Of a stretch of 64,000 nucleotides of DNA, positions 37,079-45,706 are shown one piece after another. The stretch comes from Tenacibaculum finnmarkense genomovar ulcerans (GTDB lineage: Bacteria; Bacteroidota; Bacteroidia; Flavobacteriales; Flavobacteriaceae): the NCBI RefSeq assembly GCF_900239495.1, contig NZ_OENE01000015.1, forward strand, positions 46,295 to 110,294, read 5' to 3'. Position 1 is the first letter of the stretch. Every line of letters starts with the position of its first letter. The position numbers were made by a program, and so were the translations under genes. Below the pieces are notes generated by a model. It was not told the origin of the DNA, ran no database searches, and was given only the letters and a program-made list of their open reading frames with translations.

Positions 37079-37813
37079 TTATTCCGAAACCTCTATATTA
37101 TTATCTATCTTTTGATTTTTAGCTTTGTAATCCTCTATTTTTGCTTGTAATACAGCTATAAGACTTGATGATGAAAAATCAGCATTATTAGTAATTTTCT
37201 CTAATGCTTTTATTTTATCGGTCATTGATCCTGAAGCTATTGCTAGTCCTGCAAATTTAGCAACAGCAACATCTACTGAAGCTTCAGATAAATTTCCTGA
37301 TTTAATCCAAGCCTCTTCAATATACTGTCCTTCAGCTCTTTTACCTTTAACATGCATCCAATCATCTTGCGTTTTTAAAACAGCAATAATATCCATTGCA
37401 CTATATTTTTTATTCGTTTTAGTTAATAAATCAGGTCTTTTATAAACATTTGCTTCTTTAAGTAATGTTGAAACCTTACCATTAACAGCTAAAAAAGTTG
37501 CTCTAGTCCAACCTTCTTTTCCATCAATTAACCTAACCTTGTAATATAATTTTTTAGAAACAGAATCAGTCACTTCCTCCCCTGTAAATTCAATTTTTTC
37601 CCCTAAACTCATCGAGGTAATCCATTTTCCTTTTGATTTAGGAGTAACTCTTACTGAAAGCTTTTCTAGCAAACAAACAGCAGGTGTTAAAACTTCTTTT
37701 TTTTGCGATTCCACAATTGTTTCTCCATTTTGAGAATTCGTTGTTTCCTTATCATTTTTACAACTTAATAAAACAAAAGCTGCCGAAATTACAGTAATAA
37801 ATATTTTTTTCAT
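37079..37813 (-). CDS. SH3-domain lipoprotein
   Basis: A 244-residue protein with a lipoprotein signal (MKKIFITVISAAFVLLSC), so it is likely anchored in the periplasm or at the surface. Residues ~50-110 resemble a bacterial SH3 domain (VRVTPKSKGKWITSMSLGEK, with YYKVRLIDGKEGWTRATFL), and a second, weaker repeat follows around 115-170 (ANVYKRPD, WIKSG). SH3 domains of this kind often bind peptidoglycan or peptides. It is convergent with the E1 gene. Confidence 0.75.
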   Translation of the reverse strand: MKKIFITVISAAFVLLSCKNDKETTNSQNGETIVESQKKEVLTPAVCLLEKLSVRVTPKSKGKWITSMSLGEKIEFTGEEVTDSVSKKLYYKVRLIDGKEGWTRATFLAVNGKVSTLLKEANVYKRPDLLTKTNKKYSAMDIIAVLKTQDDWMHVKGKRAEGQYIEEAWIKSGNLSEASVDVAVAKFAGLAIASGSMTDKIKALEKITNNADFSSSSLIAVLQAKIEDYKAKNQKIDNNIEVSE

Positions 37814-37948
37814 AATAATAATTTATAACAAATATATACTCTTTATTACTCATTTTGAAGCTTAAAACATTTTAGTTGATTTTTCTGATGTCATTATTTT
37901 TTCTACCGCTTCTTTTTTCACTCTTTTTTTAAGCAGTTTATTTCCCCT

Positions 37949-38707
37949 TTAAACCACTTTAAACTGCGTTACAAAATCATCCGTAATATCTTTATAACTA
38001 TTGGTACAATAAATATGATTGATATTTTCTTTTAACTCATCAAAACCATAATTAAACTGTCCGTGTGTTACATATAAAAATACTTTAGTAGCTCCTTGAT
38101 TTTTCAATTCCTTGGCTAAAAAATTAAACGTTCTTCCGCCATCGGCTAAATCATCCACAATTAAACATTCTTTATTTTTAACAGCTCCTTGAATTGTTAT
38201 TTTTGGTGCTCCCGCTATTCGTACTTTATTTGACGGAATTAAATCTGCTTCTAATTTTTCTGCTATTTCGTGCGTTGTTTTGTATGCTCCTGCGTCTGGG
38301 CTTATCAATACGGGGTTTCCAATAGCATGATAGGCTTTTTTTACATATTCATAACTTTTTAATTCTACAGAATTATCAATCAACGCTAAACTTATTGAAC
38401 TGTGCGGATGTAAAATTTCCACTTTATCAAAACCCATTGAATTTATAAAATTAGCAATTACTTTTAAATCAAAAGATTCTTTTTCATTAAACCGTCTGTC
38501 AGAACGCTGCCCTATCAAACAATACATCGTTAGTATCGCTGTGGCTGTTTTATGTAAACGATTCTCGGCATCCCAAGCTTCTTTTATCGATGCAATACGG
38601 AATAAATCTTCATAAGTATTTCCTCTTATTTTAACATGTAAATTTCCTTTTTCAAGGATTTTAGCAGTTACCTGCCCGTCATTAAATTTCTTTATTTCGT
38701 AATTCAT
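37949..38707 (-). CDS. Ribose-phosphate pyrophosphokinase-like phosphoribosyltransferase of a NAD-salvage operon
   Basis: A 252-residue protein. The PRPP-binding loop is ECLIVDDLADGGRTF, and LISPDAGAYKT resembles the PRPP synthetase SPDxG region. It is somewhat short for Prs. It is 9 bp downstream of the nadV remnant and in the nrtR-nadV operon direction. Prs-like genes are commonly paired with nadV in NAD salvage, where they would supply PRPP for nicotinamide. It may still be transcribed, although nadV is broken. Confidence 0.8.
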   Translation of the reverse strand: MNYEIKKFNDGQVTAKILEKGNLHVKIRGNTYEDLFRIASIKEAWDAENRLHKTATAILTMYCLIGQRSDRRFNEKESFDLKVIANFINSMGFDKVEILHPHSSISLALIDNSVELKSYEYVKKAYHAIGNPVLISPDAGAYKTTHEIAEKLEADLIPSNKVRIAGAPKITIQGAVKNKECLIVDDLADGGRTFNFLAKELKNQGATKVFLYVTHGQFNYGFDELKENINHIYCTNSYKDITDDFVTQFKVV

Positions 38708-38716
38708 AACTTATTT

Positions 38717-39199
38717 TTAAACTAAAACAGTACTATTTATATTTTGATTGATGCGTTCTCTAATTTCATTTAAGGTTGTAGTATTATAAAATTGACCGTC
38801 TTTGTAAATTTCTTTTAACTCACCTTCATTTTCTTGAGCTACTGAAACTTGGTCAATTAAATTATATTCTCCATTTTCTATAACAACTTTAACCAAACCT
38901 TTTGCTGATTTTTTAATTCCATCATCCGTAATTGGATCTTTAAATATTTCTCTTCTTTCGCCATTAACAACAACCGAAGTCGCTTTCATTGCAAAACCAA
39001 AAGTATCTCTAGTATTATATTGATAGGTAAATGAACCGATTCCTAACACAATATTTGTCGAAGCAAAACCTTTATCGTGTAATTGTTTACAGATCTGTTC
39101 GGCGCTGTCAGTAGTGATGCTATCGCCATAAATAGCGCCAATATGAGTATCTAATACTTTAAAACCTTGTGCATTTACTAAAAATAAAAAAATTATCAC
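38717..39199 (-). pseudogene. nadV: nadV 3' remnant (nicotinamide phosphoribosyltransferase C-terminus)
   Basis: About 150 residues matching the C-terminal part of NadV/NAMPT: QGFKVLDTHIGAIYGDSI aligns with the corresponding active-site strand of NAMPT, followed by NIVLGIGSFTYQ and IFKDPITDDGIKKSAKGL. The full enzyme has roughly 480-490 residues, so about two thirds are missing. The open frame begins MIIFLFLVN, which is not nadV-like and is probably junction sequence. The matching 5' end of nadV lies at 40152-40265, beyond an inserted gene. Confidence 0.85.
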
Positions 39200-39297
39200 T
39201 GTAAATCAATTAATTGTGTTTTTTAAATAAAGGTAATAAACTCTTTAAATACTTTTTTTGAGTTGTGTAACAATCATGTCGGTGTTAGCAACTAGAT

Positions 39298-40155
39298 TTA
39301 ATTGTCTTTAACCCTAGAGATTAAGTCTGATACCATTTGTAAATCTTTATCATAATCTTCTTTTGATTGTATATGATAACCACTATTATCCCATTTTATG
39401 TAGAATAGTTTTATGTTATTTTTGGTTGTAAATTCAATAAACCGTTTATCTGCAAAATTGGATAGATTTTTTCTTGAAACTATTATTGCTTTTAAACTAT
39501 TTCCAATATTTAAATAGGTTTCTGAATTTGAAAAAGAAATAAAACGGTATTCATTTTCGCCAGAATAATCTTTATGTTTTAAAAAACTTACGTTTTTAAT
39601 TTTTTCTAGGATATCTCTACAATATTCATTTAATCCAATCTTATAAAGATTATTTAAGTCAATACTTATATTACTCCTAAAGAACTCTTCATAATTAATA
39701 TATTCGATGTCATTTGAATAAGTATCTGGGTTATTTTCTTTTAGTATTTTTTTATCGAAAACTAAACAAACACCATTATATTTATCTCCGTATTGATCCC
39801 ACATTCTTGGTTTAAGAAAACCATAATATTCAGAAGGTAATATCATGAATTTTTGCAATTCAGGATTATCATTGTTTTTGCAAAAACATAATTGTTTACA
39901 GTTATTAATCTTTTCTAAAATATATTTAGAAACTTTATCTGCTGTTTCATTGTCTGCTTTTTTAGTATCTAAATAACCATAAGAACTTTTAACGATACAT
40001 CTATCTATTACATTTTCTATTGGGTCATTTGAGGTTTTTCTATCTGAAAGTCTTAATTTTTTAGTATGTAATATGTGTTCATACACAGTTTGTGTTTTAG
40101 TATAATGATAGATTATTTCATCTGAAATAAAAATGTCATCAATTTTATTTTTCAT
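39298..40155 (-). CDS. DUF2971-like protein inserted within nadV
   Basis: A 285-residue protein from the ATG at 40155 (MKNKIDDIFISDEIIYHYTK); a longer frame exists but its extra N-terminus is nadV DNA in another frame. DUF2971-like features are IYHYTKT near the start, LRLSDRKTSNDPIEN, MWDQYGDKYNGVCLVFDK and YSGENEYRFISF. The family's biochemical role is not established as far as I know; members occur in genomic islands and near defence genes. The start overlaps the stop of the nadV stub (ATGA), so it may be translationally coupled. It is strikingly AT-rich. Confidence 0.7.
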   Translation of the reverse strand: MKNKIDDIFISDEIIYHYTKTQTVYEHILHTKKLRLSDRKTSNDPIENVIDRCIVKSSYGYLDTKKADNETADKVSKYILEKINNCKQLCFCKNNDNPELQKFMILPSEYYGFLKPRMWDQYGDKYNGVCLVFDKKILKENNPDTYSNDIEYINYEEFFRSNISIDLNNLYKIGLNEYCRDILEKIKNVSFLKHKDYSGENEYRFISFSNSETYLNIGNSLKAIIVSRKNLSNFADKRFIEFTTKNNIKLFYIKWDNSGYHIQSKEDYDKDLQMVSDLISRVKDN

Positions 40156-40265
40156 ATCTTTTTGTGATTGCTTATTGCTAACAAACCAATAACAAAACCT
40201 GTTCCTTTTGGATATTGTTGATGATGCCCTGTTTTGTAACCGTCCGTTAATAATAATCCGTTCAT
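40152..40265 (-). pseudogene. nadV: nadV 5' stub
   Basis: ATG at 40265 opens MNGLLLTDGYKTGHHQQYPK, the recognisable N-terminus of NadV/NAMPT-type enzymes. After about 22 codons the frame leaves nadV homology and stops at 40152, giving 37 residues. It retains a full promoter (TTG-N20-TATATTTG). The 3' end of the gene is at 38717-39199, so the middle 300-odd residues have been replaced by the DUF2971-like gene. Confidence 0.85.
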
Positions 40266-40287
40266 AGCCTACATTTTTAGCGTTATT

Positions 40288-40346
40288 TTGCGTAATTATG
40301 ACACAAATATATTTCATATTATTATATCTCACAACTAATTTGCGTA
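40288..40346 (-). promoter_or_regulatory. nadV promoter with two TTGCGTA/TACGCAA sites
   Basis: On the minus strand TTG (40334-40332) is spaced 20 bp from TATATTTG (40311-40304), a consensus-quality promoter. TACGCAA occurs just upstream (40346-40340) and again downstream (40294-40288), so the promoter is bracketed. The same heptamer is at the nrtR promoter (41076-41082). It is a candidate NrtR operator. Confidence 0.7.
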
Positions 40347-40375
40347 AAAACAACACTAACTATGTTTTTAACTGT

Positions 40376-41056
40376 TTAAATATCGAAGATAATTCCTTCT
40401 TTTTTTAGTTGAAAAAAACGTTTTTCATTAAATTGAAACAGTTTAGCGGGTCGTCCTGAGCCTTTTGATGTTTTTTCATCCAATTCATCTAAAATATTCA
40501 AGTTCTTTATTTTTTTTCGAAAATTACGTCTATCAACCGCTCTTCCTAAAAGTGTTGCGTAGAGTTTTTCTAAATCTGAAAAAGGAAATTTACTTTCTAA
40601 TAGTTCAAAACCAATCGGTTCATAGGTTATTTTTGCTCGTAAACGATTTATTGCTTTGTCTAAAATATCTTGATGATCGAAAGATAATTCTGGCAATTTA
40701 TCAATAGAAAACCATTGGGCTTGCTCAGCATCAGTACTGGCTTTTAGTTTAAAACAATTTGGTTTTACAAGCCCAAAATAAGCAACAGTTACCACTCTTT
40801 TTCTAGGATCTCTTTCTGGGTTTCCAAAAGTATATAACTGCTCTAAATAATTAATTTTAACACCTGTTTCTTCTAATAATTCTCTTTCAACAGCGGTTTC
40901 TAACGATTCGTCAGCAAGTATAAAACCCCCTGGAATTGCCCATTTTCCTTTAAAAGGTTCGTATTTTCTTTTTATCAATAATATAGAAATATTCCCCGCT
41001 TCATAGCCAAAAACTACGGCATCTACAGCTAATTTTATTTCTTGTTTTAGTATCAT
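40376..41056 (-). CDS. nrtR: NrtR-type regulator (Nudix domain plus winged helix)
   Basis: A transcription regulator of NAD metabolism that senses ADP-ribose-type ligands through a Nudix domain. It is 226 residues. The Nudix box is intact (GGFILADESLETAVERELLE then ETG), unlike many NrtR proteins where it is degenerate, so catalysis is possible. The C-terminal winged-helix part is near residues 150-226 (RNFRKKIKNLNILDEL, GSGRPAKLFQF). It sits just upstream of the nadV stub in the same direction. Assignment to NrtR rather than a sugar-pathway homolog rests on the nadV context. Confidence 0.85.
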   Translation of the reverse strand: MILKQEIKLAVDAVVFGYEAGNISILLIKRKYEPFKGKWAIPGGFILADESLETAVERELLEETGVKINYLEQLYTFGNPERDPRKRVVTVAYFGLVKPNCFKLKASTDAEQAQWFSIDKLPELSFDHQDILDKAINRLRAKITYEPIGFELLESKFPFSDLEKLYATLLGRAVDRRNFRKKIKNLNILDELDEKTSKGSGRPAKLFQFNEKRFFQLKKEGIIFDI

Positions 41057-41075
41057 TATTATTAGGTGTTATTTG

Positions 41076-41087
41076 TACGCAAAAATA
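41076..41087 (-). promoter_or_regulatory. nrtR promoter element with overlapping TACGCAA site
   Basis: TATTTTTG (41087-41080 on the minus strand) matches TAnnTTTG and runs directly into CGTA, forming TTGCGTA (the complement of TACGCAA, 41076-41082). This fits autoregulation. Confidence 0.55.
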
Positions 41088-41121
41088 CATTATTTCGATA
41101 ATAAATGATTTAACTATTAAT

Positions 41122-41185
41122 CTGTTTAAATTTTAAAAAAGTATTTTTCAAAACAGATAAACGTTAATAAATTCAGGTTGACGGA
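41122..41185. mobile_element. Left-end fragment related to the MITE-like element
   Basis: CTGTTTAAATTTTAAA (41122-41137), then AGATAAACG and AATAAATTCAGG, follow the order of the left half of the element at 27904, but the hairpin and right end are missing. It lies in the 278-bp gap between nrtR and the nitroreductase; the rest of the gap is AT-rich with a TATTTTTG element at 41305-41312 for the nitroreductase. Confidence 0.45.
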
Positions 41186-41334
41186 TTCGGTTTTTTAGCT
41201 ATAAAATGTTTTTAAATAAAATTAAAAAACAACTATAAATATTAAATAAATTCAACTATTAATTTTTATAATACTCAAATACTAATTTTCCTAAAAAGCA
41301 ATTGTATTTTTGCCTGATAAATAAATTCAAAAAA

Positions 41335-41964
41335 ATGAATAGTATAGAAAATTTAAAATGGCGATATGCTGTTAAAAAATTTGACGAAAATAAAACACTT
41401 TCAAACACACAAATAACAACCTTAAAAGAGGCTTTTAATTTAACGGCAACTTCTTTCGGATTGCAGCCTCTTAAAATGCTGGTTATTCAAAATAAAGAAA
41501 TCCAACAAAAATTAGTAGCCCATTCTTGGAATCAGCCACAAATAGCACAAGCTTCTCATGTATTGGTTTTATGTATTCCAAAAAAATATGAGGTATCGGA
41601 AGTGGAGGCTTATTTTTCATTGGTAAAAAAAGTAAGAAACACGCCTGATGAAATTTTAGCACCGTTTAAAAAAATGCTAACAGATACTATTAGCAGTAAA
41701 ACTCAAGAAGAATTAACCATCTGGAATAAAAATCAAGCCTATATTGCCTTAGGAAATTTAATGACCGTTGCGGCAAACCAGCAAATAGATTCTTGCCCAA
41801 TGGAAGGTTTTATCCCTAAAAAATACGATGAAATTTTAGGTTTAGACAAGCATAATTTAACATCAGTATTAGTATTACCTGTTGGTTTTAGAGCCGAAGA
41901 TGATTATATGAAAGATCTAAAAAAAGTGCGTAAAAACACTGCCGAAGTTATTATCGAAATGTAA
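41335..41964 (+). CDS. Nitroreductase family NAD(P)H-dependent oxidoreductase
   Basis: An FMN enzyme of the NfsB type. It is 209 residues from the ATG at 41335 (MNSIENLKWRYAVKKFDENK), preferred over a TTG 33 bp upstream that falls next to the promoter. The FMN-binding start motif WRYAVKKFD, the SFGLQPLKMLVIQ segment, and the C-terminal CPMEGFIPKKYDEILGL with LPVGFRAEDD are typical. The natural substrate is unknown; such enzymes reduce quinones, flavins or nitro compounds. Confidence 0.92.
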   Translation: MNSIENLKWRYAVKKFDENKTLSNTQITTLKEAFNLTATSFGLQPLKMLVIQNKEIQQKLVAHSWNQPQIAQASHVLVLCIPKKYEVSEVEAYFSLVKKVRNTPDEILAPFKKMLTDTISSKTQEELTIWNKNQAYIALGNLMTVAANQQIDSCPMEGFIPKKYDEILGLDKHNLTSVLVLPVGFRAEDDYMKDLKKVRKNTAEVIIEM

Positions 41965-42040
41965 TTTTATCGGTATAAGTTATGAATTACGATGCACAAA
42001 ATTAGTACTTTCGTAATTCATAATTTTTTAATTAAATTAC

Positions 42041-43477
42041 ATGCAACCACTACATATATTGCTTCTTATTATTGCCTATTTTGGGGTTTTAATGCTCATT
42101 TCATACTTTACAGGTAAATCGGCAAATAATGCTACTTTTTTTAAGGCTGATAATTCCTCGCCTTGGTATTTAGTTGCCTTCGGGATGATTGGCGCTTCAC
42201 TCTCTGGCGTTACTTTTATTTCCGTTCCAGGCTGGGTTGAAGGGCAGCAAATGAGTTATATGCAAATGGTTTTTGGCTATGTGGTAGGGTATGCCGTAAT
42301 TGGTTTGGTGTTACTTCCGCTTTATTATCGCTTAAATTTAACCTCTATTTACACCTATTTAGAAACTCGTTTTGGGCGATATTCTTATAAAACTGGTGCT
42401 TCTTTTTTCTTATTATCAAGAACTATTGGTGCGGCTTTCAGGTTGTTTTTAGTAGCCAATGTTTTACAATTAATTTTGTTTGATGCCTACGGAATTCCAT
42501 TTTGGCTAACCGTAACAATTACCATTTTATTAATTTGGTTATACACTTTTAAGGCAGGAATCAAAACCATCGTTTGGACCGATACTTTACAAACATTATT
42601 CATGCTAATTTCGGTAGGTATTTGTATCATCATGATTAAAGACAGCCTACAAATTGACAGTTTATTTAGCTATATATCTGAAAGTAAATCGGCTAAAATG
42701 TTCTTTTTTGAGGATATAAAAGCAGGAAATTATTTTTGGAATCGGTTTTTATCAGGGGCATTTATAGCCATTGTAATGACAGGATTAGACCAAGATATGA
42801 TGCAAAAAAACTTAACCTGTCGTAATTTAAAAGATGCTCAAAAAAATATGTTTTGGTTTACGATTGTTTTAGTAATCGTTAATTTTTTCTTTTTAGCTTT
42901 GGGTGTTTTACTGACAGATTATGCCAATATTAACGGATTAGACGCACATAAAGACCAATTATTTCCGATGATTGCCATGAGTGGCGATTTAGGTTTAGTA
43001 ACTTCTTTATTCTTTTTATTAGGATTAATTGCCGCCGCCTATTCAAGTGCCGATAGTGCTTTAACCTCCTTAACCACCTCTTTTAGTATTGATATTTTAG
43101 AGATTGATAAAAAAGAAGATCATCAGCAACAAGAAAAAACCCGTAAGAAAATACATGTTTTATTTTCATTTGTACTTATCGCAACTATTTTAGTTTTTAA
43201 ATATTTTATTGCAGATGCCAGTGTAATTGCTAAAATATTTCAATTTGCAGGCTATACTTATGGTCCTTTATTGGGGTTATATGCCTTCGGATTATTTACA
43301 AAACTGAATATAAAAGATAAATTAGTTCCTATCATTTGTATTGCATCGCCTATTCTTACTTTTTTAATAAGCCACTTTAGTAAAACACAATTCAATTTCG
43401 ACTTCGGATTTTTCGTATTAGTTTTAAACGGAATCCTTACTTTCTTCGGATTATTAATGATAAAATCATCAAAATAA
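42041..43477 (+). CDS. Sodium:solute symporter (SSS family)
   Basis: An inner-membrane Na+-coupled carrier with 478 residues and about 13 membrane helices. Family features are SSPWYLVAFGMIGASLSGVT, SRTIGAAFRLFLVANVLQL and the Na2-site-like AAAYSSADSALTSLTTSFSI. Substrate cannot be told. It starts 76 bp after the nitroreductase, with a TACTTTCG-like element between. Confidence 0.92.
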   Translation: MQPLHILLLIIAYFGVLMLISYFTGKSANNATFFKADNSSPWYLVAFGMIGASLSGVTFISVPGWVEGQQMSYMQMVFGYVVGYAVIGLVLLPLYYRLNLTSIYTYLETRFGRYSYKTGASFFLLSRTIGAAFRLFLVANVLQLILFDAYGIPFWLTVTITILLIWLYTFKAGIKTIVWTDTLQTLFMLISVGICIIMIKDSLQIDSLFSYISESKSAKMFFFEDIKAGNYFWNRFLSGAFIAIVMTGLDQDMMQKNLTCRNLKDAQKNMFWFTIVLVIVNFFFLALGVLLTDYANINGLDAHKDQLFPMIAMSGDLGLVTSLFFLLGLIAAAYSSADSALTSLTTSFSIDILEIDKKEDHQQQEKTRKKIHVLFSFVLIATILVFKYFIADASVIAKIFQFAGYTYGPLLGLYAFGLFTKLNIKDKLVPIICIASPILTFLISHFSKTQFNFDFGFFVLVLNGILTFFGLLMIKSSK

Positions 43478-43517
43478 ATTAAAATATTTCTTTTAAAAAA
43501 AACATATAAAATATAAA

Positions 43518-43679
43518 ATGCCTAAAAAAGGAAAAGCCAAAAACACGGCAAACAAAGCAAAACATACCCGTTTAATGAAGCAAAAATTAAACAAGGTGAA
43601 ATTAGAGAAATTACAAAATAAAGAGCGTTTAAAAGCTTTGGTTAGAAAGATGAATGAGCAGAAGAGTGTGGAGGAATAA
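43518..43679 (+). CDS. Small, highly basic conserved-looking protein
   Basis: A 53-residue protein, MPKKGKAKNTANKAKHTRLM followed by a helical Lys/Arg-rich tail ending NEQKSVEE. Nearly half of the residues are Lys, Arg or His, which suggests nucleic-acid or ribosome binding. It lies between the SSS symporter and the AIM24-like gene, 15 bp before the latter, and is probably co-transcribed with it. The family is not recognised with certainty. Confidence 0.6.
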   Translation: MPKKGKAKNTANKAKHTRLMKQKLNKVKLEKLQNKERLKALVRKMNEQKSVEE

Positions 43680-43694
43680 AAAAATATTGCATAC

Positions 43695-44366
43695 ATGAAA
43701 TTTAAAATATCTGACTACCCTAGTTCTTATTTAGGAATTGAATTTGAAAAAAACGAAAAACTAATTGCAGAAAAAGGAACTCTAATTTATTGTGATGGAG
43801 AATATTCGCTTAACAGTAAAATTGAAGCTAAAAATTATAAAAACTGGATCGCTAAAATATTTGGCGGAAAAAGTTTAACCTATAACGTTTATACCGCCAA
43901 GGAAAACCTAAAACTAGCTTTATCAACAAAAGATAGCGCTGAAATTTTCAGTATTGATATTTTAGAAGACAGCCCTATTTTAATTGAGCCTAATTTACAT
44001 TTCGCAAGAACCATAGGATTAGAATTTATCCTCGAAAAAAAAGATTGGAAAACCACATTAAATGATGGCTTAAAGCTAAAAACGATCGGTAATGGAACAT
44101 TGTTTCTAAAAGGTTATGGAAAAATTATTGAACAAGAAATTAATTCTGAAAAACCAATTTTTATTGATGAAGATGCCCTAATTGCTTTTGAAGATAGTTT
44201 AGAGGTGAAAACTATTTCAAAAAACCTTAAAGAATTTATAACAAGTGGTGAGGGTTTATTATTTGAGATAAAAGGAAGTGGTAAAATTTGGATTCAAACA
44301 AGAAAAAAAAACGAACACGCAAGTAGTGGTGGAATATTAGATGGGATATTTAATTTTATGAAATAG
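43695..44366 (+). CDS. AIM24-like protein
   Basis: A 223-residue beta-rich protein without signal peptide. The segment GLKLKTIGNGTLFLKGYGKI and the late EGLLFEIKGSGKIWIQTRK followed by a Gly-rich tail (SSGGILDGIF) match the AIM24/TIGR00266 pattern. The biochemical role of bacterial members is unclear. It overlaps nothing and follows the small basic protein by 15 bp. Confidence 0.65.
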   Translation: MKFKISDYPSSYLGIEFEKNEKLIAEKGTLIYCDGEYSLNSKIEAKNYKNWIAKIFGGKSLTYNVYTAKENLKLALSTKDSAEIFSIDILEDSPILIEPNLHFARTIGLEFILEKKDWKTTLNDGLKLKTIGNGTLFLKGYGKIIEQEINSEKPIFIDEDALIAFEDSLEVKTISKNLKEFITSGEGLLFEIKGSGKIWIQTRKKNEHASSGGILDGIFNFMK

Positions 44367-44414
44367 AAAGCTATTTAAGAATAAACCTCTAAAGTAAATC
44401 AGCCTAATTTTTTT

Positions 44415-44945
44415 ATGAATTTCAAAATTAAACGACTTAAAAATATTTCTGACACTTATTTTCCAGAAGCTTGGAAACTTTATCAAGAAGCTTTTCCTAT
44501 AGAAGAACGGCGTTTATTAGAGGCTCAAATTAACATTTTAAAAAATTCAATATATCATTTTGATGTGATACTTCATCAAAATAAATTCATTGGTTTTTTA
44601 CTCTGGTGGAATTTTGAAACTTTAAATTTTATAGATCATTTTGCTACCGTTTCAGCGCATCGAAATAAAGGTTTTGGTAAAAAAAATATTGAAAATTTCA
44701 TAAAAAACAATCAAAAATTAGTTTTATTAGAAGTCGAATTACCCGATACTGAAATCAATAAACGTAGAATACAATTTTATGAAAGAGTTGGTTTTCATCT
44801 AAATTCACATTATTATGAAACACCTGATTTATCAAATAATCAAAAAGCTTTTCAATTACTTTTAATGTCTTATCCTAAAGAACTTACCTTTAAAAATATA
44901 GAACAGTTTACAACAATATATCAACCGATTATTTTTAATAAATAG
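44415..44945 (+). CDS. GNAT family N-acetyltransferase
   Basis: A 176-residue acetyl-CoA-dependent transferase. Motif A is HFATVSAHRNKGFGKKNIENF-like (V-x5-R-x2-G-x-G), near residues 78-98, and the later FYERVGFHLNSHYYETP is typical of GNAT motif B. The acceptor is unknown. A terminator follows. Confidence 0.85.
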   Translation: MNFKIKRLKNISDTYFPEAWKLYQEAFPIEERRLLEAQINILKNSIYHFDVILHQNKFIGFLLWWNFETLNFIDHFATVSAHRNKGFGKKNIENFIKNNQKLVLLEVELPDTEINKRRIQFYERVGFHLNSHYYETPDLSNNQKAFQLLLMSYPKELTFKNIEQFTTIYQPIIFNK

Positions 44946-44969
44946 CTAAAAAAACCTGCTTTAACAAAA

Positions 44970-44997
44970 AAATCCCAAGCCATACAGCTCGGGATTT
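44970..44997. terminator. Terminator between convergent GNAT and DUF6952-like genes
   Basis: AAATCCC-a-AGC pairs with GCT-c-GGGATTT with a single mismatch; flanked by A-run on the left and T-rich sequence on the right. Confidence 0.7.
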
Positions 44998-45018
44998 ATT
45001 ATCTTTTAAACAATAGTA

Positions 45019-45276
45019 TTATTTATCAATAGATCCTAAAACACGCTTCATAAAAGTATTCAACGCTTCTTTTTTAGGAGTACCGTCTTTTATCATTTTA
45101 TCAACCTCGATAGCTCCGTACATATTGGAAATTAACTCACCAATAACGTCTAATTCTTCATCTTTTAAAGATGAAACCTCTGTTAAAGCCTCTAATGTTT
45201 CAATAGTTTCTAGTACGTAATCTTGATCGTTTTGCTCAATAAAAGAAGTCAAATGTTTTATTACTGGTAATTTCAT
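45019..45276 (-). CDS. Conserved small protein of the peroxiredoxin/thioredoxin cluster (DUF6952-like)
   Basis: An 85-residue, acidic, helical protein: MKLPVIKHLTSFIEQNDQDY, then ELDVIGELISNMYGAIEVDK and KKEALNTFMKRVLGSID. I recall similar proteins next to ahpC and thioredoxin genes in Flavobacteriia (DUF6952; name from memory). It starts 21 bp after the thioredoxin stop and is probably the last gene of that operon. Function unknown. Confidence 0.75.
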   Translation of the reverse strand: MKLPVIKHLTSFIEQNDQDYVLETIETLEALTEVSSLKDEELDVIGELISNMYGAIEVDKMIKDGTPKKEALNTFMKRVLGSIDK

Positions 45277-45297
45277 AATGCTATTTTTAATTTAAAA

Positions 45298-45624
45298 CTA
45301 TATAACTTCTTTTACTTCTTTAACCTGACTAATTAACTCTTTTAAAGAATCAAATTTATTGGTTTGTACTTGATTTACAAATTTACCATCTACAAAAGTT
45401 GCAAAAGTAGGTAAGTTACTTACATCGGCTAATTTTCTGCTTTCTGGAAACTTTTCCGCATCAACAACTACAAAAGTAATTTCTTCATTTTCCGAAGCTA
45501 ATTTTTTAAATTTTGGCTTCATTATACGACAATTACCACACCAAGTTGCTGAAAATTGTACCGCTACTTTTTTGTTGTTTGCTACTAAATTTTCTAAATT
45601 ATCTTGACTTAATTCTTGTACCAT
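45298..45624 (-). CDS. Thioredoxin family protein (CGNC active site)
   Basis: A 108-residue disulphide oxidoreductase. The redox motif WCGNC (C29, C32) replaces the usual WCGPC; Asn instead of Pro between the cysteines should alter its redox potential. The cis-Pro segment NLPTFATFVDGK is present. It lies 82 bp downstream of the peroxiredoxin and likely reduces it. Confidence 0.92.
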   Translation of the reverse strand: MVQELSQDNLENLVANNKKVAVQFSATWCGNCRIMKPKFKKLASENEEITFVVVDAEKFPESRKLADVSNLPTFATFVDGKFVNQVQTNKFDSLKELISQVKEVKEVI

Positions 45625-45706
45625 AATTATAAGTTTTTAAGAGAAAGGAGTTCGTGCATATAATCCCCCAATCAGTACACGAACTAAGCCCTTTCATTAT
45701 ATTGTA

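Noticed and set aside
39199..40155. Integron-cassette origin of the DUF2971-like insertion
   Set aside because: GTTAGCAA and TTGCTAAC flank the gene in inverted orientation, but the sites do not fit the attC core GTTRRRY and no array or integrase is seen. Left as a curiosity.
40156..40356. N-terminal extension of the DUF2971-like frame to a start at 40356
   Set aside because: This stretch contains the nadV promoter and, in another frame, the nadV N-terminus. The ATG at 40155 with ATGA coupling is the sensible start.
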